Below are positions 8,673 to 17,745 of a stretch of 64,000 bases of DNA, piece by piece. Under the pieces are notes generated by a model. That model saw only the letters and a program-made list of their open reading frames with translations, was not told the DNA's origin and ran no database searches. Position 1 is the stretch's first letter, and each line of letters opens with the position of its first letter. Source of the DNA: a virus. The position numbers were made by a program, and so were the translations under genes. Location: positions 1-64,000 of IMG/VR virus record IMGVR_UViG_3300045971_000438. One strand, given 5' to 3'.

Positions 8673-8942
8673 ATGAAATCCTTATATTATTTAACCCCAG
8701 TAGTGTTATTAATGGGGTGTACCATCGTCCATTATGACGCCTTACCTGGGCAAGGCACTAGCGTTTCCATTTATTCATTAGGGTCTGATAAAGCCTTTAC
8801 AGACTTTAAAGCCAGCATAGATCAAAAAGGCAGCAGAAAACTATCTATTGGAGCTTTTGATGAAATACAAACTAAGGGCATGGAACAGGTTAATCAAGGA
8901 TTAAAAATGATGGTGGAAGGGGCTGTTGCGGGGGCTAAATGA
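8673..8942 (+). CDS. small lipoprotein (possible o-spanin)
   Basis: An N-terminal signal peptide ends in a lipobox (LLMGC, Cys16), so the mature 74-residue product should be lipid-anchored. It starts right after the HD-GYP stop. In a lysis cassette with holin and endolysin, a short outer-membrane lipoprotein is most simply an o-spanin subunit, but no obvious i-spanin partner with a coiled coil is present. Role inferred. Confidence 0.5.
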   Translation: MKSLYYLTPVVLLMGCTIVHYDALPGQGTSVSIYSLGSDKAFTDFKASIDQKGSRKLSIGAFDEIQTKGMEQVNQGLKMMVEGAVAGAK

Positions 8943-8944
8943 TT

Positions 8945-9046
8945 ATGAAAATTATTGAAATTACTATTCTTACTCTAGTAGCAATGGGTATTTTATCTTT
9001 ATTTGGCATGTGGATGTGTGCTTTGTTGAAAGATGATGATGAATGA
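8945..9046 (+). CDS. small single-span membrane protein
   Basis: A 33-residue frame encodes a hydrophobic segment (ITILTLVAMGILSLFGMWM) and an acidic tail (LLKDDDE). It follows the lipoprotein by 2 bases and overlaps the next frame. Its place in the lysis cluster suggests a membrane partner such as a minimal spanin or holin regulator, without direct evidence. Confidence 0.4.
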   Translation: MKIIEITILTLVAMGILSLFGMWMCALLKDDDE

Positions 9047-9215
9047 ACTGGAAAAAATAACTGCCGAATTAAGAATGGAACAGGCTAGTATAATCCTGAA
9101 AATTCTAGTATATAGCTTTGGAAAATCTTTCTTTTGTGACAATTTAAGATATTCCAGATTTTTTGGTAACGATTATCTAATTACGTTTAATTGCAAGAGA
9201 AATTCACATGATTAA
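9033..9215 (+). CDS. hypothetical protein
   Basis: A 60-residue frame starts within the end of the previous small gene (several ATG codons at 9033-9041) and overlaps the endolysin start by 8 bases. N-terminal helix, no recognised domain. Kept because it bridges two coupled genes in the same operon. Confidence 0.35.
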   Translation: MMMNELEKITAELRMEQASIILKILVYSFGKSFFCDNLRYSRFFGNDYLITFNCKRNSHD

Positions 9216-9633
9216 CAGTAGAGATTTTAAAGACTTATTACCCCAAGTAGCAGACTTGGCTAAACAGTTTGTAGCTGTTTGTGAATCTAGAGGTCTGCAT
9301 GTATTGATAACATCCACTTATCGTGATAAAGAAAGTCAAAATGCTTTATATGCAATAGGTAGAACTACTCCAGGTAAGCGTGTCACTAATGCTAAAGGAG
9401 GTGATTCTATGCATAATTACAAAATCGCTTTCGATTTCGTACCCATGTTATATGGCAAACCTGCCTGGAACGAACTTGGATTATTTACCAAGTGTGGAGC
9501 TGTTGCTAAGAGTGTTGGTCTTGAATGGGGTGGTGATTGGAAAACTTTTAAAGATTTACCACATTGCCAGTTTACAGGTGGATTAACTTTAAGCGATTTT
9601 AGAGCTGGAAAAACTTTAACTAAAACGTCTTAA
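9208..9633 (+). CDS. endolysin, peptidase M15 (VanY/L-Ala-D-Glu endopeptidase type)
   Basis: This 141-residue protein has the zinc-peptidase signature of the M15 family: SMHNYKIAFDF (S-x-H...D) and, near the C-terminus, EWGGDW....PHCQF, together with STYRDKESQNALY. Phage enzymes of this type (for example T5-like endolysins) cleave the peptidoglycan peptide stem. No signal peptide is present, which fits release through the holin at 6682. Its 3' end overlaps the convergent DHFR gene by 18 bases. Confidence 0.85.
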   Translation: MINSRDFKDLLPQVADLAKQFVAVCESRGLHVLITSTYRDKESQNALYAIGRTTPGKRVTNAKGGDSMHNYKIAFDFVPMLYGKPAWNELGLFTKCGAVAKSVGLEWGGDWKTFKDLPHCQFTGGLTLSDFRAGKTLTKTS

Positions 9634-10116
9634 TTGAATAAATTTGTAATAAAGATCTCCATCTTTAATTAATTCTGTATTAACTATTTTCCATTTAAGA
9701 GGATCTATATCTGGAAAATAAGTGTCACCTTCAACATCTATAGGTAGTATTGATAGATACAGACTATCAACATCTTCAATAAACAATTGATAAATCTCAC
9801 CTCCTCCAATAATAAAAGTCTTAGTACAAGACCGACCTAAAACCAGAGCTTGTTCTTTGTTGTTGACTACGACCACATCACCCGCACCTGGTTCAGTTTC
9901 ATAATGAAGTAAATCTTTTGTTCTTGATAAAACTATGTTAGTTCTATTTAATAAAGGCTTACCTAATATCTCATAAGTTTTACTACCCATTATAATGGAA
10001 GAATATAAAGTTAGTTCTTGAAACCGTTTTAAATCTGTAGGTAATTTCCAAGGAATAGATCCATCTTTACCTATCACTCTGTTATTACTCATACAAGCTA
10101 TTATTATTAAAGACAT
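9616..10116 (-). CDS. folA: dihydrofolate reductase
   Basis: This 166-residue protein begins MSLIIIACMSNNRVIGKDG and contains IPWKLPTDLKRF, IIMGSKTYE and the nucleotide-binding FIIGGGEIYQLF, all typical of type I DHFR. It reduces dihydrofolate to tetrahydrofolate and supports thymidylate synthesis during phage replication. It is the last gene of the minus-strand replication block and converges on the endolysin. Upstream lies intergenic repeat E1. Confidence 0.93.
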   Translation of the reverse strand: MSLIIIACMSNNRVIGKDGSIPWKLPTDLKRFQELTLYSSIIMGSKTYEILGKPLLNRTNIVLSRTKDLLHYETEPGAGDVVVVNNKEQALVLGRSCTKTFIIGGGEIYQLFIEDVDSLYLSILPIDVEGDTYFPDIDPLKWKIVNTELIKDGDLYYKFIQLRRFS

Positions 10117-10170
10117 TCGGTTATTCCTTTAGTTATAAAATTTGTTTTGAAAACAGCATTAACAGTGATA

Positions 10171-10271
10171 GTTAAAACCTGTAAAATAAGCCACTAAAAA
10201 CGTTGCTGGTGGCACGAAAGCAAATAAACCAGCATCAGTGTATTACTTATAAAATTATCTCAGCTTAAACG
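10171..10271 (+). repeat. intergenic repeat E1 (about 100 bp family)
   Basis: This segment aligns over its whole length with E4 (reverse complement of 53069-53171): TAAAACCTG, TTTAAGCC/ATAAGCC, CAAATAAAC, TCAGTGTATT, ATAAAATT and TTTAAACG recur in order. Stems GCCAC/GTGGC and GCTGG/CCAGC in E1 become GCCGC/GTGGC and GCTAG/CTAGT in E4, which are compensating changes and would form an interleaved (pseudoknot) pairing. E1 is inverted relative to E2-E4. Confidence 0.6.
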
Positions 10272-10450
10272 TTAATTTTTTCAATTAGTGTCATTTCAAG
10301 ATCATCAAAATAAATCTTTAGATTACTTTCATTAATAACTATTTTTAAATTGTGATACTTCCCATCATTAAAAATCCAACGTTCTATAGTTTCTGAAACT
10401 GTATAAGAATAGGGTTCCAAATCTTCGTTAGTATCTTTAATCATTTTCAT
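10265..10450 (-). CDS. hypothetical protein
   Basis: A 61-residue acidic protein overlaps the end of the HNH gene by 14 bases (ATG 10450, or ATG 10444). No recognised domain. It is the only frame between endonuclease copy 1 and repeat E1. Confidence 0.4.
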   Translation of the reverse strand: MKMIKDTNEDLEPYSYTVSETIERWIFNDGKYHNLKIVINESNLKIYFDDLEMTLIEKINV

Positions 10451-11174
10451 CTACCACATAATTCATCATAGCTTCATAAATATCTGGATCTATGACATCT
10501 TTATAGAAATTAGCCAGTCTTTTAGCTTCAGCTTCTTTAGCAGGTTTATAAACTAGATATGCTTCTTGTTCTGTTTTGTAACAACCAAGATATTTTTGTC
10601 TTCCTTCAATATTACATACAGCCATATATGGATTTATTTTACAATCTGGATAATAAGTAACTCCAATACAACATTCACCTCTACCAGCATCACATTTTAC
10701 TAAAAAGGAATTTACTTCTCGTGGTACTAGTCGGCATGTTTCTGGTGAATAAATTTTATTGCCTTTAATAAGGCAATCTTTATCTATAAACCAATTTAAA
10801 TCTGAGCCTACCATTAATAAATAATCATGAGCAAAGTTTTGAAAATTCTTCCATCTTTCACAAACAGTGCAGTTTCTGTAAGTAGGATGTAAATTTTTAT
10901 AATCTTCGTTATAACATCTTCTCAACATGTCACTCCAAACCATATAAATTCTTCTATGCGTTTTTTGGGAATAAATTCCAATTCCAATAAAACCAATCCC
11001 ACAAACATTAGGATGGTTTGGATTCTTAACATTACCATTTCTTAAATTACCCGCGGTGCAATACGTTTCAGATCCATTTTCAAATATAACTCTTACGTTG
11101 CGAGCAGAATTATATTCTAAAACAGTGCAAAACCCAGATCTAGTTGTTTCAAAAACATCGCCTACTTTTATCAT
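10437..11174 (-). CDS. HNH/AP2-like homing endonuclease, family copy 1
   Basis: This 245-residue member of the nine-copy family has three regions: an N-terminal beta domain (KVGDVFET..SGFCTVLEY, 1-65), a central HNH-related region (CTVCERWKNFQNFAHDY, then DKDCLIKGNKIYSPETCRL, about 85-150), and a C-terminal AP2-like DNA-binding domain (IGVTYYPD..NPYMA, KYLGCYKTEQEAY, about 165-220). Its ATG overlaps the stop of the SNF2 helicase (ATGA 11171-11174), so it is translationally coupled. Expected role: selfish DNA cleavage and spread; a repair or packaging role cannot be excluded. Confidence 0.75.
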   Translation of the reverse strand: MIKVGDVFETTRSGFCTVLEYNSARNVRVIFENGSETYCTAGNLRNGNVKNPNHPNVCGIGFIGIGIYSQKTHRRIYMVWSDMLRRCYNEDYKNLHPTYRNCTVCERWKNFQNFAHDYLLMVGSDLNWFIDKDCLIKGNKIYSPETCRLVPREVNSFLVKCDAGRGECCIGVTYYPDCKINPYMAVCNIEGRQKYLGCYKTEQEAYLVYKPAKEAEAKRLANFYKDVIDPDIYEAMMNYVVDEND

Positions 11175-12715
11175 AATAAATCCTTAATAGATATCTTACC
11201 TTCAATTAATCTAGATGATAGATCTATTCCTTCTTCTAAGGAAGATAATATCTTTTCTTCTATACTGTTCTTTGTTAATAAGAAGTAGTAGAACACTCGG
11301 TCACTTAACTGACCTTCACGGTGAATTCTCTTTAACGATTGACGGTACGTAATTACATTATCTGTAATTTCATAGTAGATACAATATGCTGCGTTCTGAA
11401 GGTTGAGACCAGTGCTACCACTTGATATATTAATTAAAAATATCTTAGATGTCTTATCTTTCCTGAAATTTTCATACTCCTTTGCTAGATCTTTTTCACC
11501 ACCATTAAATTTGAGATTCATTTTAACAAGACGTTCTTTTATCATGATGCCGCTTTCTTGAAAGTGAAAAAAGATGATGGCTTTTTGATCTTCTGGTAAC
11601 TCCTCTATTATCTCAGAAAGTTCATCAAGTTTTGGATTGTCTTTAAAACGTATTGCTATTCTAGATCCATCTTCAAAAACTTCGTATACGAAACCAGAAC
11701 TTATCTGTCTACCTTTATTATAAAAATTAACAGTGGTTTTTTTATCCTCAATTGTTTCTCTCGCTAATGTCCGTAATGTTTGCATTTCAGAATGACTCTG
11801 ATCTGAAAAAGGAACAAATCTTTTTATAAAAACTTGCTTCGGTAAATCCCCGCATTCTTTATCAGAATAGTAAATTGATTTGTTCTTGATAAAAGAATGT
11901 AATAATTGTTCTTTCCTTTTATCAAGAACAAAGTCTACACCACCAAAATATCCAGGTTTAGCATTGTAAAATGCTTGACGAAACATGGATATACTTGTCC
12001 CTAATGTTTCTCCTCTATCAATTAAGTACATTTGACTCCAAAGATCCTGACTATCTTTACCAAGAGGAGTACCTGTAAGTGAATATCTATAAGGTGTTCG
12101 TTCACAGATATAATTACAGATTTCAAATGTCAGAGACCGATGATTTTTTGCACGATGCGTTTCATCTAGAACAACCATATCGAAAGAATTAATAAAATCT
12201 TTTGCCTTTATTGGATCAAATACTTTAGATCTTTTCTTTTTATTCCTTGTTTTTTGTAAATTGGTCGTCATCACGGACAACCCCTCATAATTTATGACAT
12301 ATACACCTGCTTCTTCATTAAGCAACTCTTGTCTTTCTTTTAAAGAACCATAGAGTTTAACTATCTTATAGTCAGAAAATTGTTCTATCTGTTCTTTCCA
12401 ATTTTGGATATTGATGACTCCAGGTACTACGACCAAGAGTTTATCTATTTTCTTTTGTTGTTTAAGATAATCAAAGATCATTAATGCTATAACAGTTTTA
12501 CCCAAACCCATATCAAGATGAAGAAGAAAATTATCAGTAGTAGCACAGAGATAAAAGACTGCTAACTGGTGGGTGTGCGGAACTAATTTTAAATTAGATT
12601 TATAACCTAGCTCTTTAACAGCTTCTTCTAATTCCTCTCTTCCAACAGACTTAATCCAATCGTAGTTTTCAAGCTTTCGGTTTAAAAACACATCAACAAC
12701 ACTTTTACGAATCAT
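11171..12715 (-). CDS. SNF2-family DNA helicase/translocase
   Basis: This 514-residue superfamily 2 ATPase has Walker A LDMGLGKT (67-74), the DETH box (184-187), TGTPLGKD, and a C-terminal helicase half with SSGSTGLNLQNA and QSLKRIHREGQ (motif VI). The arrangement is typical of phage SNF2-type proteins that remodel recombination intermediates, comparable in role to UvsW. It overlaps the DnaB-like gene by 4 bases and lies in the core replication operon. The SNF2 C-terminal motif IHREGQ separates it from plain DEAD-box enzymes. Confidence 0.88.
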   Translation of the reverse strand: MIRKSVVDVFLNRKLENYDWIKSVGREELEEAVKELGYKSNLKLVPHTHQLAVFYLCATTDNFLLHLDMGLGKTVIALMIFDYLKQQKKIDKLLVVVPGVINIQNWKEQIEQFSDYKIVKLYGSLKERQELLNEEAGVYVINYEGLSVMTTNLQKTRNKKKRSKVFDPIKAKDFINSFDMVVLDETHRAKNHRSLTFEICNYICERTPYRYSLTGTPLGKDSQDLWSQMYLIDRGETLGTSISMFRQAFYNAKPGYFGGVDFVLDKRKEQLLHSFIKNKSIYYSDKECGDLPKQVFIKRFVPFSDQSHSEMQTLRTLARETIEDKKTTVNFYNKGRQISSGFVYEVFEDGSRIAIRFKDNPKLDELSEIIEELPEDQKAIIFFHFQESGIMIKERLVKMNLKFNGGEKDLAKEYENFRKDKTSKIFLINISSGSTGLNLQNAAYCIYYEITDNVITYRQSLKRIHREGQLSDRVFYYFLLTKNSIEEKILSSLEEGIDLSSRLIEGKISIKDLL

Positions 12716-14172
12716 TTTCTGGATGACTCCCGTTTTCTATACTTTATTTTTTCATTTTCTTTTCCATTAGTATCTCCAGTACTAGGAAAATGAACATTCA
12801 GCTCGTCCCAGTAACGATTCTCGTTCATCATAATTGCATCAAGACAGAATTGACCTATTCTGTAGCATTGGCTAATTAGTACACACTGCTCTCGTTCCTC
12901 GTCACGAGCTTTAGCAATAAACAACCGTGCTAATCCAATTTTGGACTCAGCCTGAGTTTGGCAATATGCCACAATATTATCTGCTGTTGCAGCTTTACTA
13001 TAATCTTCAGCCAGATGTTTTAGAGTAATTATTTTAGCATCTTCAGCCAATCTATTAGACTGAGATGCTGTAGCTATTGCTAAATTTCGTTCCACAGCAA
13101 CACGCCTTAGTTCTTTATAAATTATACCCGTATCTATACGAACATTAGAACTGCCAATTTGCATTAGGTCTGCATAGTCAAGTATTAATAAATCTGGAAT
13201 GTAGTTTAAGAATCGCTCCATACTATCTAAATATGCTTCAAGCCCTTGTATAGTTAAACCATTGGTGGGGAATCTTTTGATGTATAGTCGCCATCTGTTT
13301 TTAAATTTGCTTAATTTATTGGCTATTATTTTCCTACTATCTGATTTATGGTCGATAACAGCTATGGTTATTGTTTTAAAATTGATACTTGAAAACCGAT
13401 TCATTTCATCCATTTCAAATTTTGCTATTCGTGCTTCATCTTTTGAAGTACTTAGAGCAAACATTCCTTGAATATATTTTCTACTCATTTTCTCTTCTGA
13501 CATTTCTAAAGATATATGCAATACTTTTAATCCAGATCTTACACATGTTTTACCTACATGGACTAAAAAACTTGTCTTTCCTTTGTTAGCTGGAGCCAGT
13601 ATCACGAACAATTCTCCAGGTGCTGGACCAAATTTCATATCATCTAAAGGTTGGATGCCTGTTGGAAATGGATCCAATTCTTCACTTAAAAATTTAAGTG
13701 ATTGGTTTGGATCAGCAAAAAAGATACCTGGATTGAAAGTGAGGACTTCTTGTTTAGATGATGTATTAAGTATAGCTCTAGCATTTTCTAAGTTACCAGA
13801 TTTTAATGCGCCAGCCGCTTCTATTATGGCTGTTTTCAATAACTGGGAGTTGATAAATTCTGTAATTTGAGATAAGACATAAGTCTCGTTAACCGAATCT
13901 TGATTCTCAAATAAGGAATTTAAAGTAGAACTATAAACTCGTTCTGTTTTTGGATCATCAAGATGAGATTGTAACAGATCAGCAATATGATCCTTAGCTG
14001 GTTCTTTAAATTTTATATAGAATTCAATAGCCTGAATAGCAATAGTTTTATAAATTGTGTTATCCAAAAGTCCCGGATCTAAAACATTGACTAAATATGG
14101 GGCAGCTGTATCTGAGAAGCAAAGTAAAACAAGTAGATTTTCTTGCAGCGAACCTGTTAAATTTTCATTCAT
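12712..14172 (-). CDS. replicative DNA helicase, DnaB/gp41-like
   Basis: An N-terminal helical domain (1-110) is followed by a RecA-like ATPase: linker GIQPLDDMKFGPAPGEL, Walker A APANKGKTS (193-201), the H1a segment HISLEMSEEKM, Walker B LLILDYADL (328-336) and an ASQSNR sensor motif. Walker A has Ala where DnaB has Gly at its start, which is seen in other phage homologues. It should form the hexameric fork helicase. No primase domain is fused and no primase gene was found here. It overlaps the SNF2 gene and follows the FEN gene by 3 bases. Confidence 0.88.
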   Translation of the reverse strand: MNENLTGSLQENLLVLLCFSDTAAPYLVNVLDPGLLDNTIYKTIAIQAIEFYIKFKEPAKDHIADLLQSHLDDPKTERVYSSTLNSLFENQDSVNETYVLSQITEFINSQLLKTAIIEAAGALKSGNLENARAILNTSSKQEVLTFNPGIFFADPNQSLKFLSEELDPFPTGIQPLDDMKFGPAPGELFVILAPANKGKTSFLVHVGKTCVRSGLKVLHISLEMSEEKMSRKYIQGMFALSTSKDEARIAKFEMDEMNRFSSINFKTITIAVIDHKSDSRKIIANKLSKFKNRWRLYIKRFPTNGLTIQGLEAYLDSMERFLNYIPDLLILDYADLMQIGSSNVRIDTGIIYKELRRVAVERNLAIATASQSNRLAEDAKIITLKHLAEDYSKAATADNIVAYCQTQAESKIGLARLFIAKARDEEREQCVLISQCYRIGQFCLDAIMMNENRYWDELNVHFPSTGDTNGKENEKIKYRKRESSRK

Positions 14173-14175
14173 AAT

Positions 14176-15030
14176 CTATCTAAACCACGAAAATGCTTCA
14201 GACATCTTATCTGTTACATGTATCCCTTGTGAGATAAGTAAACGATCTATTTTTGATTGAGAAGATTTGTGTTTTAATAAAATATCTGAATCTAATTTAT
14301 TAAATTCCATATTTGGATATGGTAGGGTTATTACTTTGTAAGCTAAATCAAAATGATCTTTGTAATCTCTTTTTGTTTTAAAACTTAAATCAATATTAGA
14401 TAATATTTTCCTAGCCCCTACATCACCAATTCCTTTTATACCTGGGAAACCATTATGCGTACCTACTAGTGAAGTATAATCAATCCAGTCTTTGGGTGAC
14501 AGTGGATGATAATCTTTTTTGAACTCTTGTTGCCCATAAAGATAAGTTTTTGCACCCTTTCTTTTATAAATGTAAAAATTGTTTTGATCTAAAATCTGGT
14601 ATAGATCTGAATCATTAGATATGCAAATGATCTTATCAAAAACTTTTTCATATTTCTTTGTTAGTAGAGAGATCCAGTCATCAGCTTCATATCCACGTTC
14701 TTTAATAATGGGAATATTCATTAATTCTAAAAGTTGAATACACAAGTCTTTGTTATAAGTTAGAGCTTCAAAGAAGGAGTTGCCATCTTCGTTTTTTCTA
14801 CGATCTTTTTTATACTTTGCGTAAAAAGATTCCCTTAAATATGGTTTTCTATCATCTGTTACTATGATGTTGGTAGGTAGGGTAAAATTAATAACTGATG
14901 TAAGCATACCAATAAATCCGTATATGCCACCTGTGAGCTGTCCGTTGTAGGACAAATTCTTGTTAGCAGCAAGTCCTCTTATTAAAACATTATTAAAATC
15001 AATAAGTACAAGCGTTTTTTCATCTGTCAT
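14176..15030 (-). CDS. 5'-3' exonuclease, FEN/RNase H family
   Basis: This 284-residue protein has the FEN acidic residues in order: LVLIDFNN (Asp 11), VTDDRKPYLR, GYEADDWIS and ISNDSDLYQIL, then the helix-hairpin-helix GTHNGFPGIKGIGDVGARKIL. In T4 the homologue (rnh) removes RNA primers from lagging-strand fragments. It lies between the DnaB-like helicase and SbcD-like genes, 3 bases from the former. Confidence 0.9.
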   Translation of the reverse strand: MTDEKTLVLIDFNNVLIRGLAANKNLSYNGQLTGGIYGFIGMLTSVINFTLPTNIIVTDDRKPYLRESFYAKYKKDRRKNEDGNSFFEALTYNKDLCIQLLELMNIPIIKERGYEADDWISLLTKKYEKVFDKIICISNDSDLYQILDQNNFYIYKRKGAKTYLYGQQEFKKDYHPLSPKDWIDYTSLVGTHNGFPGIKGIGDVGARKILSNIDLSFKTKRDYKDHFDLAYKVITLPYPNMEFNKLDSDILLKHKSSQSKIDRLLISQGIHVTDKMSEAFSWFR

Positions 15031-16068
15031 TTATTCACCTTTAAAAAGTTTTAAACCTATATCAAGTAAACTACCTGATATTTTTTCAGTCTGTGCAAAT
15101 TTTAATAATACATCTTTTGATGATAAAGATTTTATATTTGATTTTATATAATCCTTTATTTCATCCGATGCTTTTGTTTCAACTATTTTTTCCATACGGA
15201 TATCGTGGAGTTCAATAGCATTATCTTTACAGTAATTAATAGTCTGTGCTTTTAATTCTGCCCACTTATGAATAAGATTTCTATCTAACAATAATGTTAT
15301 TTTAACCTGATCTTCTTTTTTTAATTTCTTTAAGTCAACTAACAAATCATCAAAAGAATTAACTTCCTTTTTTATATGAGGTCTTTTTATTGTTTTAATA
15401 TCTATAAATCTTAATTTACCATCTTCAATAACAGACATTCGTGGCTGGTAATCATCCCCGAATGACACGGGGTGCTGGGTGCCAGGATAATTTACTTTTC
15501 GTAATGTTTGAGGAACGTGAATATCACCACTTACTATCTTAGCTGATACATTTTTAAAAAAGTTTGGATCAAGACCACAGTTGAGTTCATGAAAATTAGA
15601 TACTTTTGATCCAATAATAGATTGGTGTATGAACAAAAATTTTAAATTTGGATCATTTATTATTGGTAGCCACTCTTCCCATTCAATTTCAGCAACTCTA
15701 CTATGTGGAAGAAATAAAAACTGATCTCTTTTCCAATATGTTGGTTTATCTATAAATGTTATGTTTTCGTACTTGGATACGAAACGTAAGAAACAGTGAT
15801 TTCGGTCTACTGTATAGTCGTGGTTGCCTCCCAGTATGGATATAGGGCAGTACTTGTCTCTAATTTCAAGGAACGAGTTGACAGTTCTATTAACCAACTG
15901 GGACTTATGCTTATCCTTCCTATCTAAAACATCCCCAAGGTGTAGGAAAAGATCATATCCACCTTTATCTAATTCAGCCTTAGCGAAATCAAATACCTTC
16001 CAACGATACTCATTACTTGGATTATCGTCGAGGTGCGTATCATTGATAATAAGAATTTTTCTAGTCAT
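15031..16068 (-). CDS. SbcD/gp47-like metallophosphoesterase nuclease subunit
   Basis: Phosphoesterase motifs are complete: INDTHLDD, LHLGDVLDR, GGNHD, LFIHQS and VSGDIHVPQ. A C-terminal helical part follows, consistent with the capping region of Mre11/SbcD. In T4 the homologue gp47 pairs with the ATPase gp46 to resect DNA ends, but no SbcC/gp46 gene lies in this window. Its start overlaps the stop of endonuclease copy 2 by 8 bases. Confidence 0.88.
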   Translation of the reverse strand: MTRKILIINDTHLDDNPSNEYRWKVFDFAKAELDKGGYDLFLHLGDVLDRKDKHKSQLVNRTVNSFLEIRDKYCPISILGGNHDYTVDRNHCFLRFVSKYENITFIDKPTYWKRDQFLFLPHSRVAEIEWEEWLPIINDPNLKFLFIHQSIIGSKVSNFHELNCGLDPNFFKNVSAKIVSGDIHVPQTLRKVNYPGTQHPVSFGDDYQPRMSVIEDGKLRFIDIKTIKRPHIKKEVNSFDDLLVDLKKLKKEDQVKITLLLDRNLIHKWAELKAQTINYCKDNAIELHDIRMEKIVETKASDEIKDYIKSNIKSLSSKDVLLKFAQTEKISGSLLDIGLKLFKGE

Positions 16069-16804
16069 TAATATCCACCTTATAATTTATCATTGCTGAT
16101 AGTATATCTGGATCTATTGTATCCTTAAATACATTTGCTAGTCTTTTAGCTTCAGCCTCTTTAGCGGCTTTATAAGCTAAATAAGCTTCTTGTTGTGTTT
16201 TAAAATAACCAAGATGTTCTTGTTTTCCTTTAATCCTGCAACTAGCCCTATATGGTGTTGATGTACCTTCATAATAATTGACTCCAATACAACACTCACC
16301 TCTACTAGCATTACTTTTTTCTAAAAAATTATTCACTTCTTGTGGTACTAAACGACATGTTTCTGGTGAATAGATTTTATTACCTTTAATAAGCCAATCT
16401 TTGTCCAGTTGGTAATTTAAATCAGAACCAAACATGAGTAAGTAATCATGAGCGAAGTTTTGAAAACACAACCATCTTTCACAAACAGTACAATCTTTAT
16501 AAGTAAGTTGTTTTTTCTGTGTAAATTCTGAATAACATCTTCGTAACATAGCAAGCCAACAATTATAAATTCTTAGATGCGACGTACAAGAATAATTTCC
16601 AATTCCAATAAATCCAATTCCATAAAATTTAAGACTTGGGTATTTAACATAACCATTTCTTAAAGCACCAGCTTCACAAGTCGTTTCAGCCCCATCTTCA
16701 AATCTGACTCTTACATTGTGAGCATTTATATACTCTATAACAATGCAAGAGCCAGATTTGTTTGTTTTAAAGGCGTCACCAACTTTAATAGAAGGTAAAA
16801 GCAT
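16061..16804 (-). CDS. HNH/AP2-like homing endonuclease, family copy 2
   Basis: This 247-residue member of the family has the same three-part layout (KVGDAFKTNKSGSCIVIEY; CTVCERWLCFQNFAHDY; NYQLDKDWLIKGNKIYS; GYFKTQQEAYLAYKAAK). It is inserted exactly between the DUF932 gene (TAATG overlap at 16802-16806) and the SbcD-like gene (8-base overlap), so both flanking genes stay intact and coupled. Copies 2 and 3 share NYQLDKDWLIKGNKIYSPET, which suggests they are closely related. Confidence 0.75.
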   Translation of the reverse strand: MLLPSIKVGDAFKTNKSGSCIVIEYINAHNVRVRFEDGAETTCEAGALRNGYVKYPSLKFYGIGFIGIGNYSCTSHLRIYNCWLAMLRRCYSEFTQKKQLTYKDCTVCERWLCFQNFAHDYLLMFGSDLNYQLDKDWLIKGNKIYSPETCRLVPQEVNNFLEKSNASRGECCIGVNYYEGTSTPYRASCRIKGKQEHLGYFKTQQEAYLAYKAAKEAEAKRLANVFKDTIDPDILSAMINYKVDIND

Positions 16805-17673
16805 TAGGCATCTTCTTCTAGTTCTACTTCTGAGTGTGTCAATTTCTCTTCTTGTATTATGTCAAAAGTATCTCTGTCGTAATCACGGATTAATGATCTC
16901 TTACCATAAAAGATACTAGATATGAGACTGTCAGTTGATAATAACGAAGATGCTGTTTTGGATTCGTGTGTGGAGTAAGCTGTCAATATATTGTACAACG
17001 TCCATAAGTCACAAGGGAACAGATTTGGATCCAATAACGTTTCAAGTGTTTTGTCTGAAAACTTTTTCTCAAAGAGTTGGAGTGCTTCGTCGTAAGTGAT
17101 TATGATTTCCCTCCAAGACATCCAAAGGTCATAAAGATATTTACTATCTTCTATTATTCTAGCTACCTTACCCTGTAGTGATGTTGGATTGAACCCTTCG
17201 TCAAGAAGCTGGCGGGAATTGAATCCAGCCACAGCCTGGCCGACTACAGCACCATTACTGCAAACTTGTCTGAACACACCTAACTGCAATTTAAATCCAC
17301 TAGCATGAGCATAACTATTGTTGAGAAGTAAGTGAATTTTATTAGTGTCACCATTTCCTAAATCCACTTCAGGGAATTGGTCAAGTGATATTTTAGCCCG
17401 TATAATAGCTCCTGATTTTATAGACGTCACTTCAATCTGTGGTTCAGCTCCAAACATCAAGTTTACACAATCACTTACAGTCTGCAACGCAGACTCGTGC
17501 CTAATCAGGAAGGATTTTGAACTGTGTATACCAAATAATAAGTCATGTTCTGAACTCAGAATTACCTTTTTCTCATCGTATTCGTGGTGTTGTGCTAGTT
17601 CGGGGAATGCTTGTATATAAGGCAAGAATTCAACTTCACGCCTCCACAAATTGTTATTTTCAAGAATATTCAT
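16804..17673 (-). CDS. DUF932-family phage protein
   Basis: This 289-residue protein contains LLLNNSYAHASGFKLQLG and VFRQVCSNGAVVG, the conserved core of DUF932 (phage/plasmid-like) proteins. The biochemical function of this family is not established; members are common in large phages and plasmids and are often near recombination genes. A promoter lies at 17717-17745. The C-terminus is acidic (EVELEEDA). Confidence 0.75.
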   Translation of the reverse strand: MNILENNNLWRREVEFLPYIQAFPELAQHHEYDEKKVILSSEHDLLFGIHSSKSFLIRHESALQTVSDCVNLMFGAEPQIEVTSIKSGAIIRAKISLDQFPEVDLGNGDTNKIHLLLNNSYAHASGFKLQLGVFRQVCSNGAVVGQAVAGFNSRQLLDEGFNPTSLQGKVARIIEDSKYLYDLWMSWREIIITYDEALQLFEKKFSDKTLETLLDPNLFPCDLWTLYNILTAYSTHESKTASSLLSTDSLISSIFYGKRSLIRDYDRDTFDIIQEEKLTHSEVELEEDA

Positions 17674-17716
17674 AATAAAGATCTCTTTTTATTTTATTGG
17701 TTTTAAACGAGCTTGT

Positions 17717-17745
17717 ATTATACAAAATATTAACTAAATTAACAA
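17717..17745 (-). promoter_or_regulatory. sigma70-like promoter for the DUF932 operon
   Basis: On the minus strand TTGTTA (-35, 17740-17745) is 17 bases from TATAAT (-10, 17717-17722), about 45 bases before ATG 17673. It overlaps the 3' end of the gene at 17739. Confidence 0.7.
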
